Shown here: one piece after another, positions 25,178-32,915 of the stretch | How the letters are laid out: every line of letters starts with the position of its first letter | Numbering within the stretch: position 1 is the first letter of the stretch | Assembly (NCBI GenBank): GCA_034437755.1 | Contig: DAOTTV010000183.1 | Coordinates: 4,566-68,565 of the forward strand | From: JAUZRW01 sp034437755 | GTDB taxonomy: Bacteria > Chloroflexota > Anaerolineae > Aggregatilineales > Phototrophicaceae | Length of the DNA: 64,000 nucleotides | Reading direction: 5' to 3' | Program-made: the position numbers and the translations under genes | The notes under the pieces: generated by a model | What the model was told of the DNA's origin: nothing | What the model saw: only the letters and a program-made list of their open reading frames with translations | Database searches by the model: none

Positions 25178-26359
25178 CTAACGATAAGTGGGTGCATCAA
25201 CGTGACGCACGTCAATCAGCGAGAATACCTGCCCCGTTCTCAGCAAGGCTGATAAGAAGGCGGTCTTCGGTATGAGATCGTCAGTCCCACCGATGCGGAT
25301 TTCGACCGCGCCGGATGTGACCGTGATGCCATCGTCTTTATCATCTTCCAGCCCCGTCACATGCACGCCGATCGCTTCGATTGCATCTTGCACAGCGCGC
25401 AGGGTCGGGTCAATGACGTTCACCTGTCGTGCGGGCATCAGGTCAATATCGGGCAGATACGGCTTGCTCGCGGATTGGCTCTCGCCGAACAGATCGCTAT
25501 CTGTCGCCGCGACCGGTGCGCCGTTCGGTTCATACGCATTGAACACGTTCAAAAATTCCCGGTAATTCAGCGGTTCAAATGTCTTGCACGGTTGGATCGC
25601 GCGCGTTTGAATACGATGCGCCAGATCGCCAAAAATATCGTCGAATGCATCGACTTCTAACGCTAGCTTGCAAGAATCTGCCAGCACGCGCACGTCATGA
25701 TTCAGCGGTACGCGCGTCAAAATCGGTAAGCCGATCGCCTCGGCGAAGTTATCCGCCGTATCGGTGCCATCATCGCGATTGACGATCAAGCCCAGAATTT
25801 GGGTCGAGCCGCCCATCGATTGGAAGTACTTCGCCGCAGTGGCGATATTATTCGCGGCATATAATGATTGTCGATCATGCCCGACGACGATAATCACTTC
25901 TTCTGCCAGCGACCGCGCCAGCGGAGTCGCAAACCCGCCACAGACGACATCCCCGAGGAAATCCATCACCACATAATCCAGATTCCATTCGCTCATGCCC
26001 AGTTTTTCCAGCGTCTTAAAGCCGTGTGAAATCCCTTGACCGCCGCAACCGCGCCCGACATCGGGCCCGCCAATCTCGCACCCGAAGATCGGCACATTCG
26101 GCGCAAGATCATTGCGGAAGATCACATCGCCGACGCTCATCTGGTCTTCGGTGCCGTTGTTCTTATGCTCGCGCCAGACTTCGCTCAGTGTCGGCAGAGA
26201 ATGACCGTCGAAGATCGTATTACAGGAATCATGCTTCGGATCACAACCGAGTTGAAGCACGCGCTTGCCGTCGAAAGCGAGGCGCGCCGTCAAGTTCGAT
26301 GTTGTGAAGCTCTTGCCGATGCCACCCTTGCCGTAAATTGCTAACATTCTTGCACTCAT
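25178..26359 (-). CDS. bchX: Chlorophyllide a reductase iron protein subunit X
   Basis: 393 residues. NifH-like: P-loop IYGKGGIGKSFTTSNL, LQLGCDPKHDSC, the cluster Cys in GGPDVGRGCGGQG, and DFLGDVVCGGFATPLARSL with the second cluster Cys. The Phe in GKSFTT and the CGGFATPLA stretch separate BchX from BchL (GKSTTS). It forms a homodimer with one [4Fe-4S] cluster and passes electrons to BchYZ with ATP hydrolysis. The C-terminal ~100 residues (from about 290, ending IDVRHVDAPTYR) go beyond the nitrogenase fold and make it longer than the ~330 residues of purple bacterial BchX. AGGGGAC precedes ATG 26359. Confidence 0.93.
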   Translation of the reverse strand: MSARMLAIYGKGGIGKSFTTSNLTARLAFDGKRVLQLGCDPKHDSCNTIFDGHSLPTLSEVWREHKNNGTEDQMSVGDVIFRNDLAPNVPIFGCEIGGPDVGRGCGGQGISHGFKTLEKLGMSEWNLDYVVMDFLGDVVCGGFATPLARSLAEEVIIVVGHDRQSLYAANNIATAAKYFQSMGGSTQILGLIVNRDDGTDTADNFAEAIGLPILTRVPLNHDVRVLADSCKLALEVDAFDDIFGDLAHRIQTRAIQPCKTFEPLNYREFLNVFNAYEPNGAPVAATDSDLFGESQSASKPYLPDIDLMPARQVNVIDPTLRAVQDAIEAIGVHVTGLEDDKDDGITVTSGAVEIRIGGTDDLIPKTAFLSALLRTGQVFSLIDVRHVDAPTYR

Positions 26360-26396
26360 AAAATCGTGTCCCCTCTATTTGGCTTGCGTTCTGAAA

Positions 26397-27350
26397 TTAA
26401 CTTGTCTCCCAATTCAGGACGAGTTTCAAACACGCTTGATCGTTCAGCGCAGTTTCGTATGCGGTTGCGATGTCAGCGATGGGATATTCATGTGTCAACA
26501 ACGATGCGACGTCTAAAGACCCATCAGCTAACATATCACGACAACAGTCTAAGTCACCGGGTGCCCATTCTTTCGCCGTCAGTAGCTTGGCTTCTTTCAA
26601 AAATAGCGGCATGTACGGCAGTTCTAGCTTTTGGTAGTAGCCGAGCAGAGCAATGGTGCCACCATCGCTCAATAAGGACTGTGCCTGTGCCAGTGCTTGC
26701 ATTGACCCACTAGCCTCGATGATGTCATCAACCGCTTCGGTCAAGGCATCCGTCACCGCTGTTTCGCCCACGTTGATGATCTCATCAGCGACCGACTGCG
26801 CCAAGCGCGTCGGGTTGATGTCCGTCACAGCGACCCACGCGCCGCGTTGTTTGGCGATGCGCGCCGCCAGCTGACCGACAGGCCCCTGCCCGATCACCAG
26901 CACCCGCGCCCCCCGCGCGATTCCGACGACATCAATACCGTGTAAGGCTGTCGCCGCCAGTGCCAGCAAAACGCCCACACGCGGCGAGATGCCCTTGAGG
27001 GCAATCACGCGCTCGGCAGGGACGACAATCTGGGCCGATTGCCCACCCCACGCCGCATTGATGCCGTCATAGCATTGTGCGCCACCGATATACACCCAGT
27101 CGCCCACCTGTACAGTCGTGACAGCAGAGCCAGTCGCGGCAATGCGCCCGACTGTCTCGTAACCGGGGATCACGGGCAGTTGCAACATCGGATGCGGCAT
27201 TTTCCCGGCGAATAACATGCGCTCAGTCCCAGCACTGATCGACGTGTACGCCGTTTCGATACGCACATCATCCGCGCCCATCGCCTTCAGCGTCACGTCT
27301 TGCAGTTCCACTTGATTCGCTTGTGGGATAACAACGGCGCTGGTCTTCAT
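26397..27350 (-). CDS. bchC: Bacteriochlorophyllide a dehydrogenase BchC
   Basis: 317 residues, a zinc-type medium-chain dehydrogenase fold lacking a structural zinc loop. TSISAGTERMLFAGKMPHPM and PVIPGYETVGRIAATGSAV form the substrate domain, and a Rossmann region GARVLVIGQGPVGQLAARIA binds NAD. BchC oxidises the C3 hydroxyethyl group to acetyl. BchF, which makes that hydroxyethyl group, is encoded directly upstream with a 4-bp overlap, so the two consecutive steps are translationally coupled. Confidence 0.9.
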   Translation of the reverse strand: MKTSAVVIPQANQVELQDVTLKAMGADDVRIETAYTSISAGTERMLFAGKMPHPMLQLPVIPGYETVGRIAATGSAVTTVQVGDWVYIGGAQCYDGINAAWGGQSAQIVVPAERVIALKGISPRVGVLLALAATALHGIDVVGIARGARVLVIGQGPVGQLAARIAKQRGAWVAVTDINPTRLAQSVADEIINVGETAVTDALTEAVDDIIEASGSMQALAQAQSLLSDGGTIALLGYYQKLELPYMPLFLKEAKLLTAKEWAPGDLDCCRDMLADGSLDVASLLTHEYPIADIATAYETALNDQACLKLVLNWETS

Positions 27351-27838
27351 ACGGTCGCTGTCCTTTCCGTCAAGTCTGTTGTCGGCTCATCAGTCGCGAG
27401 GCGTTGCTCACGTGCTTTGAGTCCGCGATAGGAAAATTGCGCGAAATTGACCAGATAACTGATATAAGCCACCAGCATCAGCAACATCAAGTCATGCTCT
27501 GACCAGCCAAACATCAAGGCCAGGAAATACAGGTTGTGCATCAGTAACGCGACCGCGTTCAGCGCGTCTTCCCAGAAAAACTCCGGCGCGAGGAACCACT
27601 GCCCAAATACCTCTTTCTCCCAAAACATGCCGGTGATCGTGATAAGCCATAGCAGTAGAATCTTAATCAGCACGCTTGTATTAGCTATGATATACCCATT
27701 GCCCGTCAGAAAGTAATAGATGATCAGCCCGAAACTGACGATAAATGTCAGGAATTGTAGCGGTGCGAGGATGATCTGCACCACTGTCCACTTGCTTTTC
27801 TGGCGTGCTTCCATTTGTTCTGCCGTATAACTTGACAT
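27347..27838 (-). CDS. bchF: 3-vinyl (bacterio)chlorophyllide hydratase BchF
   Basis: 163 residues with four hydrophobic helices. The family pattern is clear: WTVVQIILAPLQFLTFIVSF, IKILLLWLITITGMFWEKEV, and FLAPEFFWEDALNAVALLMH. BchF hydrates the C3 vinyl group to hydroxyethyl. It is a membrane protein. AAGGGGGA precedes ATG 27838. The overlap with bchC supports one polycistronic mRNA. Confidence 0.9.
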   Translation of the reverse strand: MSSYTAEQMEARQKSKWTVVQIILAPLQFLTFIVSFGLIIYYFLTGNGYIIANTSVLIKILLLWLITITGMFWEKEVFGQWFLAPEFFWEDALNAVALLMHNLYFLALMFGWSEHDLMLLMLVAYISYLVNFAQFSYRGLKAREQRLATDEPTTDLTERTATV

Positions 27839-27852
27839 GAAGACTGTCCCCC

Positions 27853-28710
27853 TTATAACACTAAAAAGTCACGCAAAATGGCGATATATTCATCCGGTTT
27901 CTCGACCATCGGCAAGTGACCGCATTCTTCAATCCAGCACACATCACTATCCGGTATGATGTCGAGCGTGAAATTGACATTTTCCAGCGGCATCATATTG
28001 TCCTGACGTGCCGCAATCAGCAATGTTGGGGCTTGGATATGCGCCCCCGCGTTCTTAATGCGGACATTAGTCGCATCTTTGGCACAAGCCATCGCCGTCG
28101 GCCTGTCCAAGTCTAGATAATCCTGTAAGCCCTGTTGGAGTAAGGCGTCATCATCTGGCAAGCGATAGAAATACTGCGCCCCCATGACGCGCGTCATCCC
28201 CGGCACTTTTGCCAGCCACTTAGGACGAAAGCGCATCGTCAGCTCAAAGGCGTTCATCACGCGGGCATAAATCGCTTCTTGCTCGCGCGTCATGAAGAAG
28301 GTCAACGATGTCAGTACCAATCGCTCGACACGCTCGGGTTGCTCTGCCGAGAGCAAGACCGACATCGCGCCACCCATTGAATGCCCGACAATTTGCACGC
28401 GATCCAGCTGGAATTCGTCCAGTAAGTGGGCGATCGTCGCCACTTGATCGAACATATTCTGCGCCTCGCTCACCGGTTGCGAGCGTCCCGTCCCCGGCAA
28501 ATCCGGCACATAGACAGTCGCCGTCTCCGATAAGGCGAAAGCCGTTTGCTTCCAGTAGTTCCCCGTGCCGCCCCAGCCATGCACCAATAGAATTGGTGTA
28601 GCGTCAGTCGGCTGTTGCGCTTGCCAGACATCGACCACAAGTTCGGCATGTGGCAAGTCGATGGTGTACACGTCTTTCGTGCGGTGTGCGGGGCGGGTAG
28701 ATGTCATCAT
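27853..28710 (-). CDS. Alpha/beta hydrolase in the bch operon (BchO-like by position)
   Basis: 285 residues with an alpha/beta-hydrolase fold: oxyanion loop HGWGGTGNYW, nucleophile elbow GHSMGGAM (Ser about residue 112), and a C-terminal catalytic His in EECGHLPMVEKPDEYIAIL. Purple bacteria have the hydrolase BchO in their photosynthesis clusters, with a proposed magnesium chelatase-related role. This gene could be its counterpart, but alpha/beta hydrolases are too diverse to tell from sequence alone. It overlaps the DUF3623 gene by 4 bp and is followed by bchF 14 bp later. Confidence 0.72.
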   Translation of the reverse strand: MMTSTRPAHRTKDVYTIDLPHAELVVDVWQAQQPTDATPILLVHGWGGTGNYWKQTAFALSETATVYVPDLPGTGRSQPVSEAQNMFDQVATIAHLLDEFQLDRVQIVGHSMGGAMSVLLSAEQPERVERLVLTSLTFFMTREQEAIYARVMNAFELTMRFRPKWLAKVPGMTRVMGAQYFYRLPDDDALLQQGLQDYLDLDRPTAMACAKDATNVRIKNAGAHIQAPTLLIAARQDNMMPLENVNFTLDIIPDSDVCWIEECGHLPMVEKPDEYIAILRDFLVL

Positions 28711-29564
28711 TGTGAGACCTTCGTTATACTTTTCTCGCGAACAATCGGTTCAATGCTTTTCGGCACGGTCGTCTCGCTCGTCGGTGGCGATTCCGGCATA
28801 CTACGAATACCCCAGCCCCACAAGATAGCCGGCAGAGGCAAGACGAGAAGCCAGTGTTCAACAATGCCCAATGTGACCATCGTCGAAATCAACAACAAGC
28901 CAGCAGTTTCGGTCGCTGTCGCCGTCGGCACAATCGCCTGATAGATCAACATGCCGACGACACTGGTCGAGAACACCACCGCAAACGGGAAAAATACGTT
29001 CGTCTTGCGCTTGGCTGCCAGCTGCTCTAAGTGATGCAGGTGGCGCGGCAGAAAATCAATGCGGAAGTTACGCACACCGAAAAATACGTTGAGTTTGGCG
29101 CTCACGTGCATCGTCCAAAGCGCGATGTACATCCACACGCCCCATTGATTGGGGCTTTGCCACGTCGCCGCCAGCAACAAGATAATGAAGCCGACCGCCA
29201 TCAGTTCATGATAGATGCTCGAGCGCAATGCCAGCACAAAACGGCGTGGCAGACTGCGCTCGCGATAGAGCAAGTCATCATCATGCGCGATACCCGTGAT
29301 AAAGCCCATATAATATCCAGCCACTTGCCAGCCCCATATCACTATGCCACACGTCACCGAGACATACGCCGCCCGTACAGATGTCATATCGCGCACCGCC
29401 AGCAAGCCCATGAAAGCGACGAGTAGTGCCAGTGTCGCGCCCAAAAAGCCCAGACGTTGCAAATGATCAGAGCGTCCGTAAACGACGATGATCAATCCTG
29501 TGGTAAACCACCAGATGAACATCGCGTAGATGATCGGGAAGAATAGCTGTGGTGGATGCATCAT
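28707..29564 (-). CDS. puhE: DUF3623/PuhE-type photosynthetic complex assembly protein
   Basis: 285 residues with about seven hydrophobic segments. The diagnostic part is WTMHVSAKLNVFFGVRNFRI followed by DFLPRHLHHLEQLAAKRKTN, typical of DUF3623 (PuhE). In purple bacteria PuhE is encoded near puhA and affects reaction-centre/LH1 assembly or bacteriochlorophyll supply. No puhA (RC-H) is visible here, as expected for Chloroflexota. It follows bchP by 5 bp in the same transcript. Confidence 0.82.
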   Translation of the reverse strand: MMHPPQLFFPIIYAMFIWWFTTGLIIVVYGRSDHLQRLGFLGATLALLVAFMGLLAVRDMTSVRAAYVSVTCGIVIWGWQVAGYYMGFITGIAHDDDLLYRERSLPRRFVLALRSSIYHELMAVGFIILLLAATWQSPNQWGVWMYIALWTMHVSAKLNVFFGVRNFRIDFLPRHLHHLEQLAAKRKTNVFFPFAVVFSTSVVGMLIYQAIVPTATATETAGLLLISTMVTLGIVEHWLLVLPLPAILWGWGIRSMPESPPTSETTVPKSIEPIVREKSITKVSQ

Positions 29565-29569
29565 GATCG

Positions 29570-30766
29570 TTAACTCCCGATGTAATGGCGTGCTTGTGCT
29601 TTAACGATGTCAGCGGTCATGCGTATTTGCTTCAACCACGGCACCGGTGTCATCTGCTTGTACATGTAGGATTCAAACGTGAGCGTCTGCACGTCTTCAT
29701 TACGACACATATCGGTAAACACTTCTTTCTGACGTTCGCCACCATAGCCCCACTTTTGCAACCATTCGAGGAAGCGATACATGGTGCGATATTCTTTCCA
29801 CCATTGCTTCTGATAGCGTCGCAGGGATTTCTCGCTCAGGTCGGGCGCGTTAATCAGGGTTTCAGCTGCCATATGAGCGCTTTTCATCGCCCAATAAATG
29901 CCTTCGCCCGATGTACCGACGACTAAACCCGCCGCATCGCCCACCAGCATCACGCGATCGAACGCGATCTGCTTGCGTGGATGGATCGGGAGCGCGTGCG
30001 CCTCTTCCATGAATATCTCGCCACCCTTGATATACGGGGCGATGCGCTCTTTTAAATTACACAAGAAGTCGCGCATGTGGCGCGTCTTGCCGGGCCCCGC
30101 CCCACAACCGACCGCGATATGATCGGATTTAGGGAATACCCATGAGTATAAATCCGGGCTGACTTCCTCGCCCAGATACAGATCAGCTGTATCGTGCCAG
30201 CGCGCCATTTGCTCATCTGGCAGGCGGATGCGCTCTTGGATGGCGACACAGGTCGGCACGCGATCCAGCCCTAATAACTTAGCAGTGGTTGAATATGCGC
30301 CATCAGCCCCGATGACAGCCGAGACCGAGATCGTCTCTTTGCGGTTAGTTGCTTTATCACGATAAGTTGCCTCGACACCGTCATCCATGACGGTTAGCTC
30401 GATTAATTTGCCTTCGATCAAATCAGCCCCGTTATCAACAGCGCGTTGCCGTAGATAGGGGTCTAAATCTTCGCGGCGGCACATCGCGACGAATTCATCC
30501 TCGCGATTACGATCACTGAGACCAGCAACTTCGATCTCAGCAACGCGGTCAGTCGGCGAATAGATGACAGCTTTATAGACTTTACGCGAGATAAGGTCTT
30601 GCGGGATGTCGAACTCTTCAAAGGCGACCGGTGGCAATGCCCCACCACAGGGCTTGACCCACGATAGATCACGTTCGAGCAGAATGACAGGAAAACCCGC
30701 TTGTACGAGTGTGTTTGCGGCGGTTGATCCACCAACGGATGCGCCAACGACTAGAATAGGTTTCAT
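29570..30766 (-). CDS. bchP: Geranylgeranyl reductase BchP
   Basis: 398 residues. An FAD-binding N-terminus VVGASVGGSTAANTL, the substrate-site motif SWVKPCGGALPP (PxxKxCGG type), and GDAAGLVVGTSGEGIYWAMK near the C-terminal FAD site are the hallmarks of the GGR/BchP/ChlP family. It reduces the geranylgeranyl tail of bacteriochlorophyll a to phytyl. It is directly downstream of bchG, the synthase that attaches the tail, as in many phototroph clusters. A second, more distant GGR-family gene is at 46859. Confidence 0.88.
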   Translation of the reverse strand: MKPILVVGASVGGSTAANTLVQAGFPVILLERDLSWVKPCGGALPPVAFEEFDIPQDLISRKVYKAVIYSPTDRVAEIEVAGLSDRNREDEFVAMCRREDLDPYLRQRAVDNGADLIEGKLIELTVMDDGVEATYRDKATNRKETISVSAVIGADGAYSTTAKLLGLDRVPTCVAIQERIRLPDEQMARWHDTADLYLGEEVSPDLYSWVFPKSDHIAVGCGAGPGKTRHMRDFLCNLKERIAPYIKGGEIFMEEAHALPIHPRKQIAFDRVMLVGDAAGLVVGTSGEGIYWAMKSAHMAAETLINAPDLSEKSLRRYQKQWWKEYRTMYRFLEWLQKWGYGGERQKEVFTDMCRNEDVQTLTFESYMYKQMTPVPWLKQIRMTADIVKAQARHYIGS

Positions 30767-30815
30767 CAGGAACTTTCTCCTTTCCCTGATTGATTAGTTG
30801 GGTTCAGCACGGATA

Positions 30816-31724
30816 TTACCCCAGCGTGCGTAACCCAATTGCGGCGACCAGCATGCCCATCACGAAGATGCTCACACCGAACGCGCTGTACTTCAGATAG
30901 TTTTCCATCGGATCTTTTAAAAAGTAGCGTTGCAACGGGAATTCTGCGACGAGTACCCCTGCCAGAATAGCCGCGTACAGCCACTGCCCCCAGAAGACAA
31001 ACGCGGCGACCACGCCAATTTGGGCGGTATTCATCAAGATCACGACCAGCCAAGCGGCACGTTGCGGGCCATATAACACCGGAATCGTATCGATCCCCAC
31101 GATTTTATCGCCGCGAATGCTCTTGAAGTCGTTGATGGTCATGATGCCGTGCGTGCCGAGCGAGTATAACAATGCCAGCAAGATACTGCCGGGGGTCAAA
31201 GCGGCAAACGCCAGATGCCCCGCCATCCATGCTAGCCCTTCATAAGAGATAGCCGCCAGAGAATTGCCGAACCATCCATTGCGCTTTGCCCGGATCGGCG
31301 GTGCGCTATAAGCGATTGCCAATAGCAAACCGATACCGACAAGCATTCCCACCCCCGGCCCTAAGTACAAACTGAGACCGACGCCGATTAGCACCAGCAC
31401 GATAATCGTGGCGATCACCTGTCTGACTGTCACAAGGCCGGATGGGATCAAGCGGTCAGGTTCGTTAAGGGCATCGACATGGCGGTCGAAGTAATCATTG
31501 ATGACCTGCGACACCCCGCACAATACGGGACCTGCCATCACCATACCCAGCGCAATACGAAGGGCATCTGCTAGCGACCAGCCAGCAACGCCGCTCGCCA
31601 CAGCACCACAGAGGAATGCCCACGTCGGCGCAAACCAGGTCACAGGCTTCATCAAGGCGATAGACCGCGCCAAAACTGCCGGTGGTTCGTTCGTCTGTGC
31701 GGATGGTTTGGTTGTAGTTGTCAT
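30816..31724 (-). CDS. bchG: Bacteriochlorophyll synthase BchG
   Basis: 302 residues from ATG 31724 (MTTTTKPSAQ); an in-frame extension to 31820 has no start signal. It is a UbiA-family membrane protein with about eight to nine helices. The Asp-rich motif QVINDYFDRHVDALNEPDRL followed by IPSGLV is the chlorophyll/bacteriochlorophyll synthase signature, and NDFKSIRGDKIVGIDTIPVL is the second motif. It attaches geranylgeranyl or phytyl diphosphate to bacteriochlorophyllide a. It sits between pufC and bchP, so the last pigment steps are next to the reaction centre genes. Confidence 0.9.
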   Translation of the reverse strand: MTTTTKPSAQTNEPPAVLARSIALMKPVTWFAPTWAFLCGAVASGVAGWSLADALRIALGMVMAGPVLCGVSQVINDYFDRHVDALNEPDRLIPSGLVTVRQVIATIIVLVLIGVGLSLYLGPGVGMLVGIGLLLAIAYSAPPIRAKRNGWFGNSLAAISYEGLAWMAGHLAFAALTPGSILLALLYSLGTHGIMTINDFKSIRGDKIVGIDTIPVLYGPQRAAWLVVILMNTAQIGVVAAFVFWGQWLYAAILAGVLVAEFPLQRYFLKDPMENYLKYSAFGVSIFVMGMLVAAIGLRTLG

Positions 31725-31838
31725 AAAACCGTCTTTTCTATATTCATGATTCACACGCGCTGGCGAATGAGCGACAGTCCGTAATGATCGTACATACGGA
31801 CTGAAGCATTCGACAAACACGGTCGTTCTTGTTCACGA

Positions 31839-32891
31839 TTACTCTTCGTCATCATCCGTTGCGACGAGCGCGTCGGGCATGATGTCTGGTGAGATCACAG
31901 CACCCGGCGGGATAATCGCTTGATTGTGGCACATGATGCAATTCGGCACGACACCATTCATTGATTCCATGTACTCCTCATTATTGTATAATGCTTGGTT
32001 CATCTGGAGCATGTATTGTGAATAATGTACCGCAGGTACTTCCCGACTGGGGAAATAACGTGCATTGTGACAATGTGTACAACCAACATTCATACTATAG
32101 TTCATGTGGTACATCACTTGTTGTTGATACCCGACAGTATCCAGCGAAATATCAGTGCGACCATTCACATTTAACACGCCCTGATTTTCGGCAGTCAGGT
32201 CGGTACTGGCATCAAGCAAGCGTGCAAAGTCTTCTTCGTCAGGCAAGTTATGCACCCAATCCGCGCCGCGATTCCGGAATTGATCTGACCAGATATGATC
32301 CGGTTGCGGTGCGCCATAGTGGCAGGTCGCGCAGATGATCTGTGACCCCGAGGGTGCTTTCAGCGCTGTCACTTCGTCAAGATTACCGAGCCATTCACGA
32401 TTTAGCTCTTGCGTCATGTACAGCATTGTGCGCGACGTATACTTATTCTCTGACCAGTTCGGATGTGGCACAGCGCCCGGTTCAGTTGGGAGCGGTGCTT
32501 CGTCGTCTTCATATGCCGCAAAGTTATTGATATTATGGCAATAGGTACAGTTGACATGCAAACCGGCGACAAAATAGTTCATCATGTAGCCGTTGATTTC
32601 TTGCGTCGTCAGCCCCGTCAAGACTTCCACGTTTTGTGGCATCGGGAAGTCATTCTGGTAGGCCCCCATCGCGAGATACGATTCCGCACTCACCCACTCG
32701 TCGACATCAACTTGATAATCAACATAGATCGGTGAGAGACTGTCGTATGCTTGCGCCCCGTCGTCGACGCGCGTCACGCCGACGATGAATGAAAGCACCC
32801 ACCAACTACCCAGTACCAGAACGCCGGTCACCGCGAGGAATACGAACAAGAACCTAATCTGGTCGTTTCCGTTTGAAGTTTGGTTACTCAT
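31839..32891 (-). CDS. pufC: Reaction-centre tetraheme cytochrome c subunit PufC
   Basis: 350 residues. A short N-terminus and one membrane anchor (FLFVFLAVTGVLVLGSWWVL, about 13-35) precede a periplasmic domain with four CxxCH heme motifs: CTYCH, CATCH, CTHCH and CIMCH. Nearby Met residues (for example YLAMGAYQ, YSQYMLQMNQ) can serve as sixth ligands. The protein donates electrons from soluble carriers to the photo-oxidised special pair. GGAG precedes ATG 32891. It lies directly after pufLM, completing the order pufB-A-LM-C. Confidence 0.93.
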   Translation of the reverse strand: MSNQTSNGNDQIRFLFVFLAVTGVLVLGSWWVLSFIVGVTRVDDGAQAYDSLSPIYVDYQVDVDEWVSAESYLAMGAYQNDFPMPQNVEVLTGLTTQEINGYMMNYFVAGLHVNCTYCHNINNFAAYEDDEAPLPTEPGAVPHPNWSENKYTSRTMLYMTQELNREWLGNLDEVTALKAPSGSQIICATCHYGAPQPDHIWSDQFRNRGADWVHNLPDEEDFARLLDASTDLTAENQGVLNVNGRTDISLDTVGYQQQVMYHMNYSMNVGCTHCHNARYFPSREVPAVHYSQYMLQMNQALYNNEEYMESMNGVVPNCIMCHNQAIIPPGAVISPDIMPDALVATDDDEE

Positions 32892-32915
32892 GTTCTATAC
32901 TCCGTCGTTAACTAC

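Noticed and set aside
25178..26359. BchL (protochlorophyllide reductase iron protein)
   Set aside because: GKSFTTSNL and CGGFATPLARSL are BchX features; BchL has GKSTTS.
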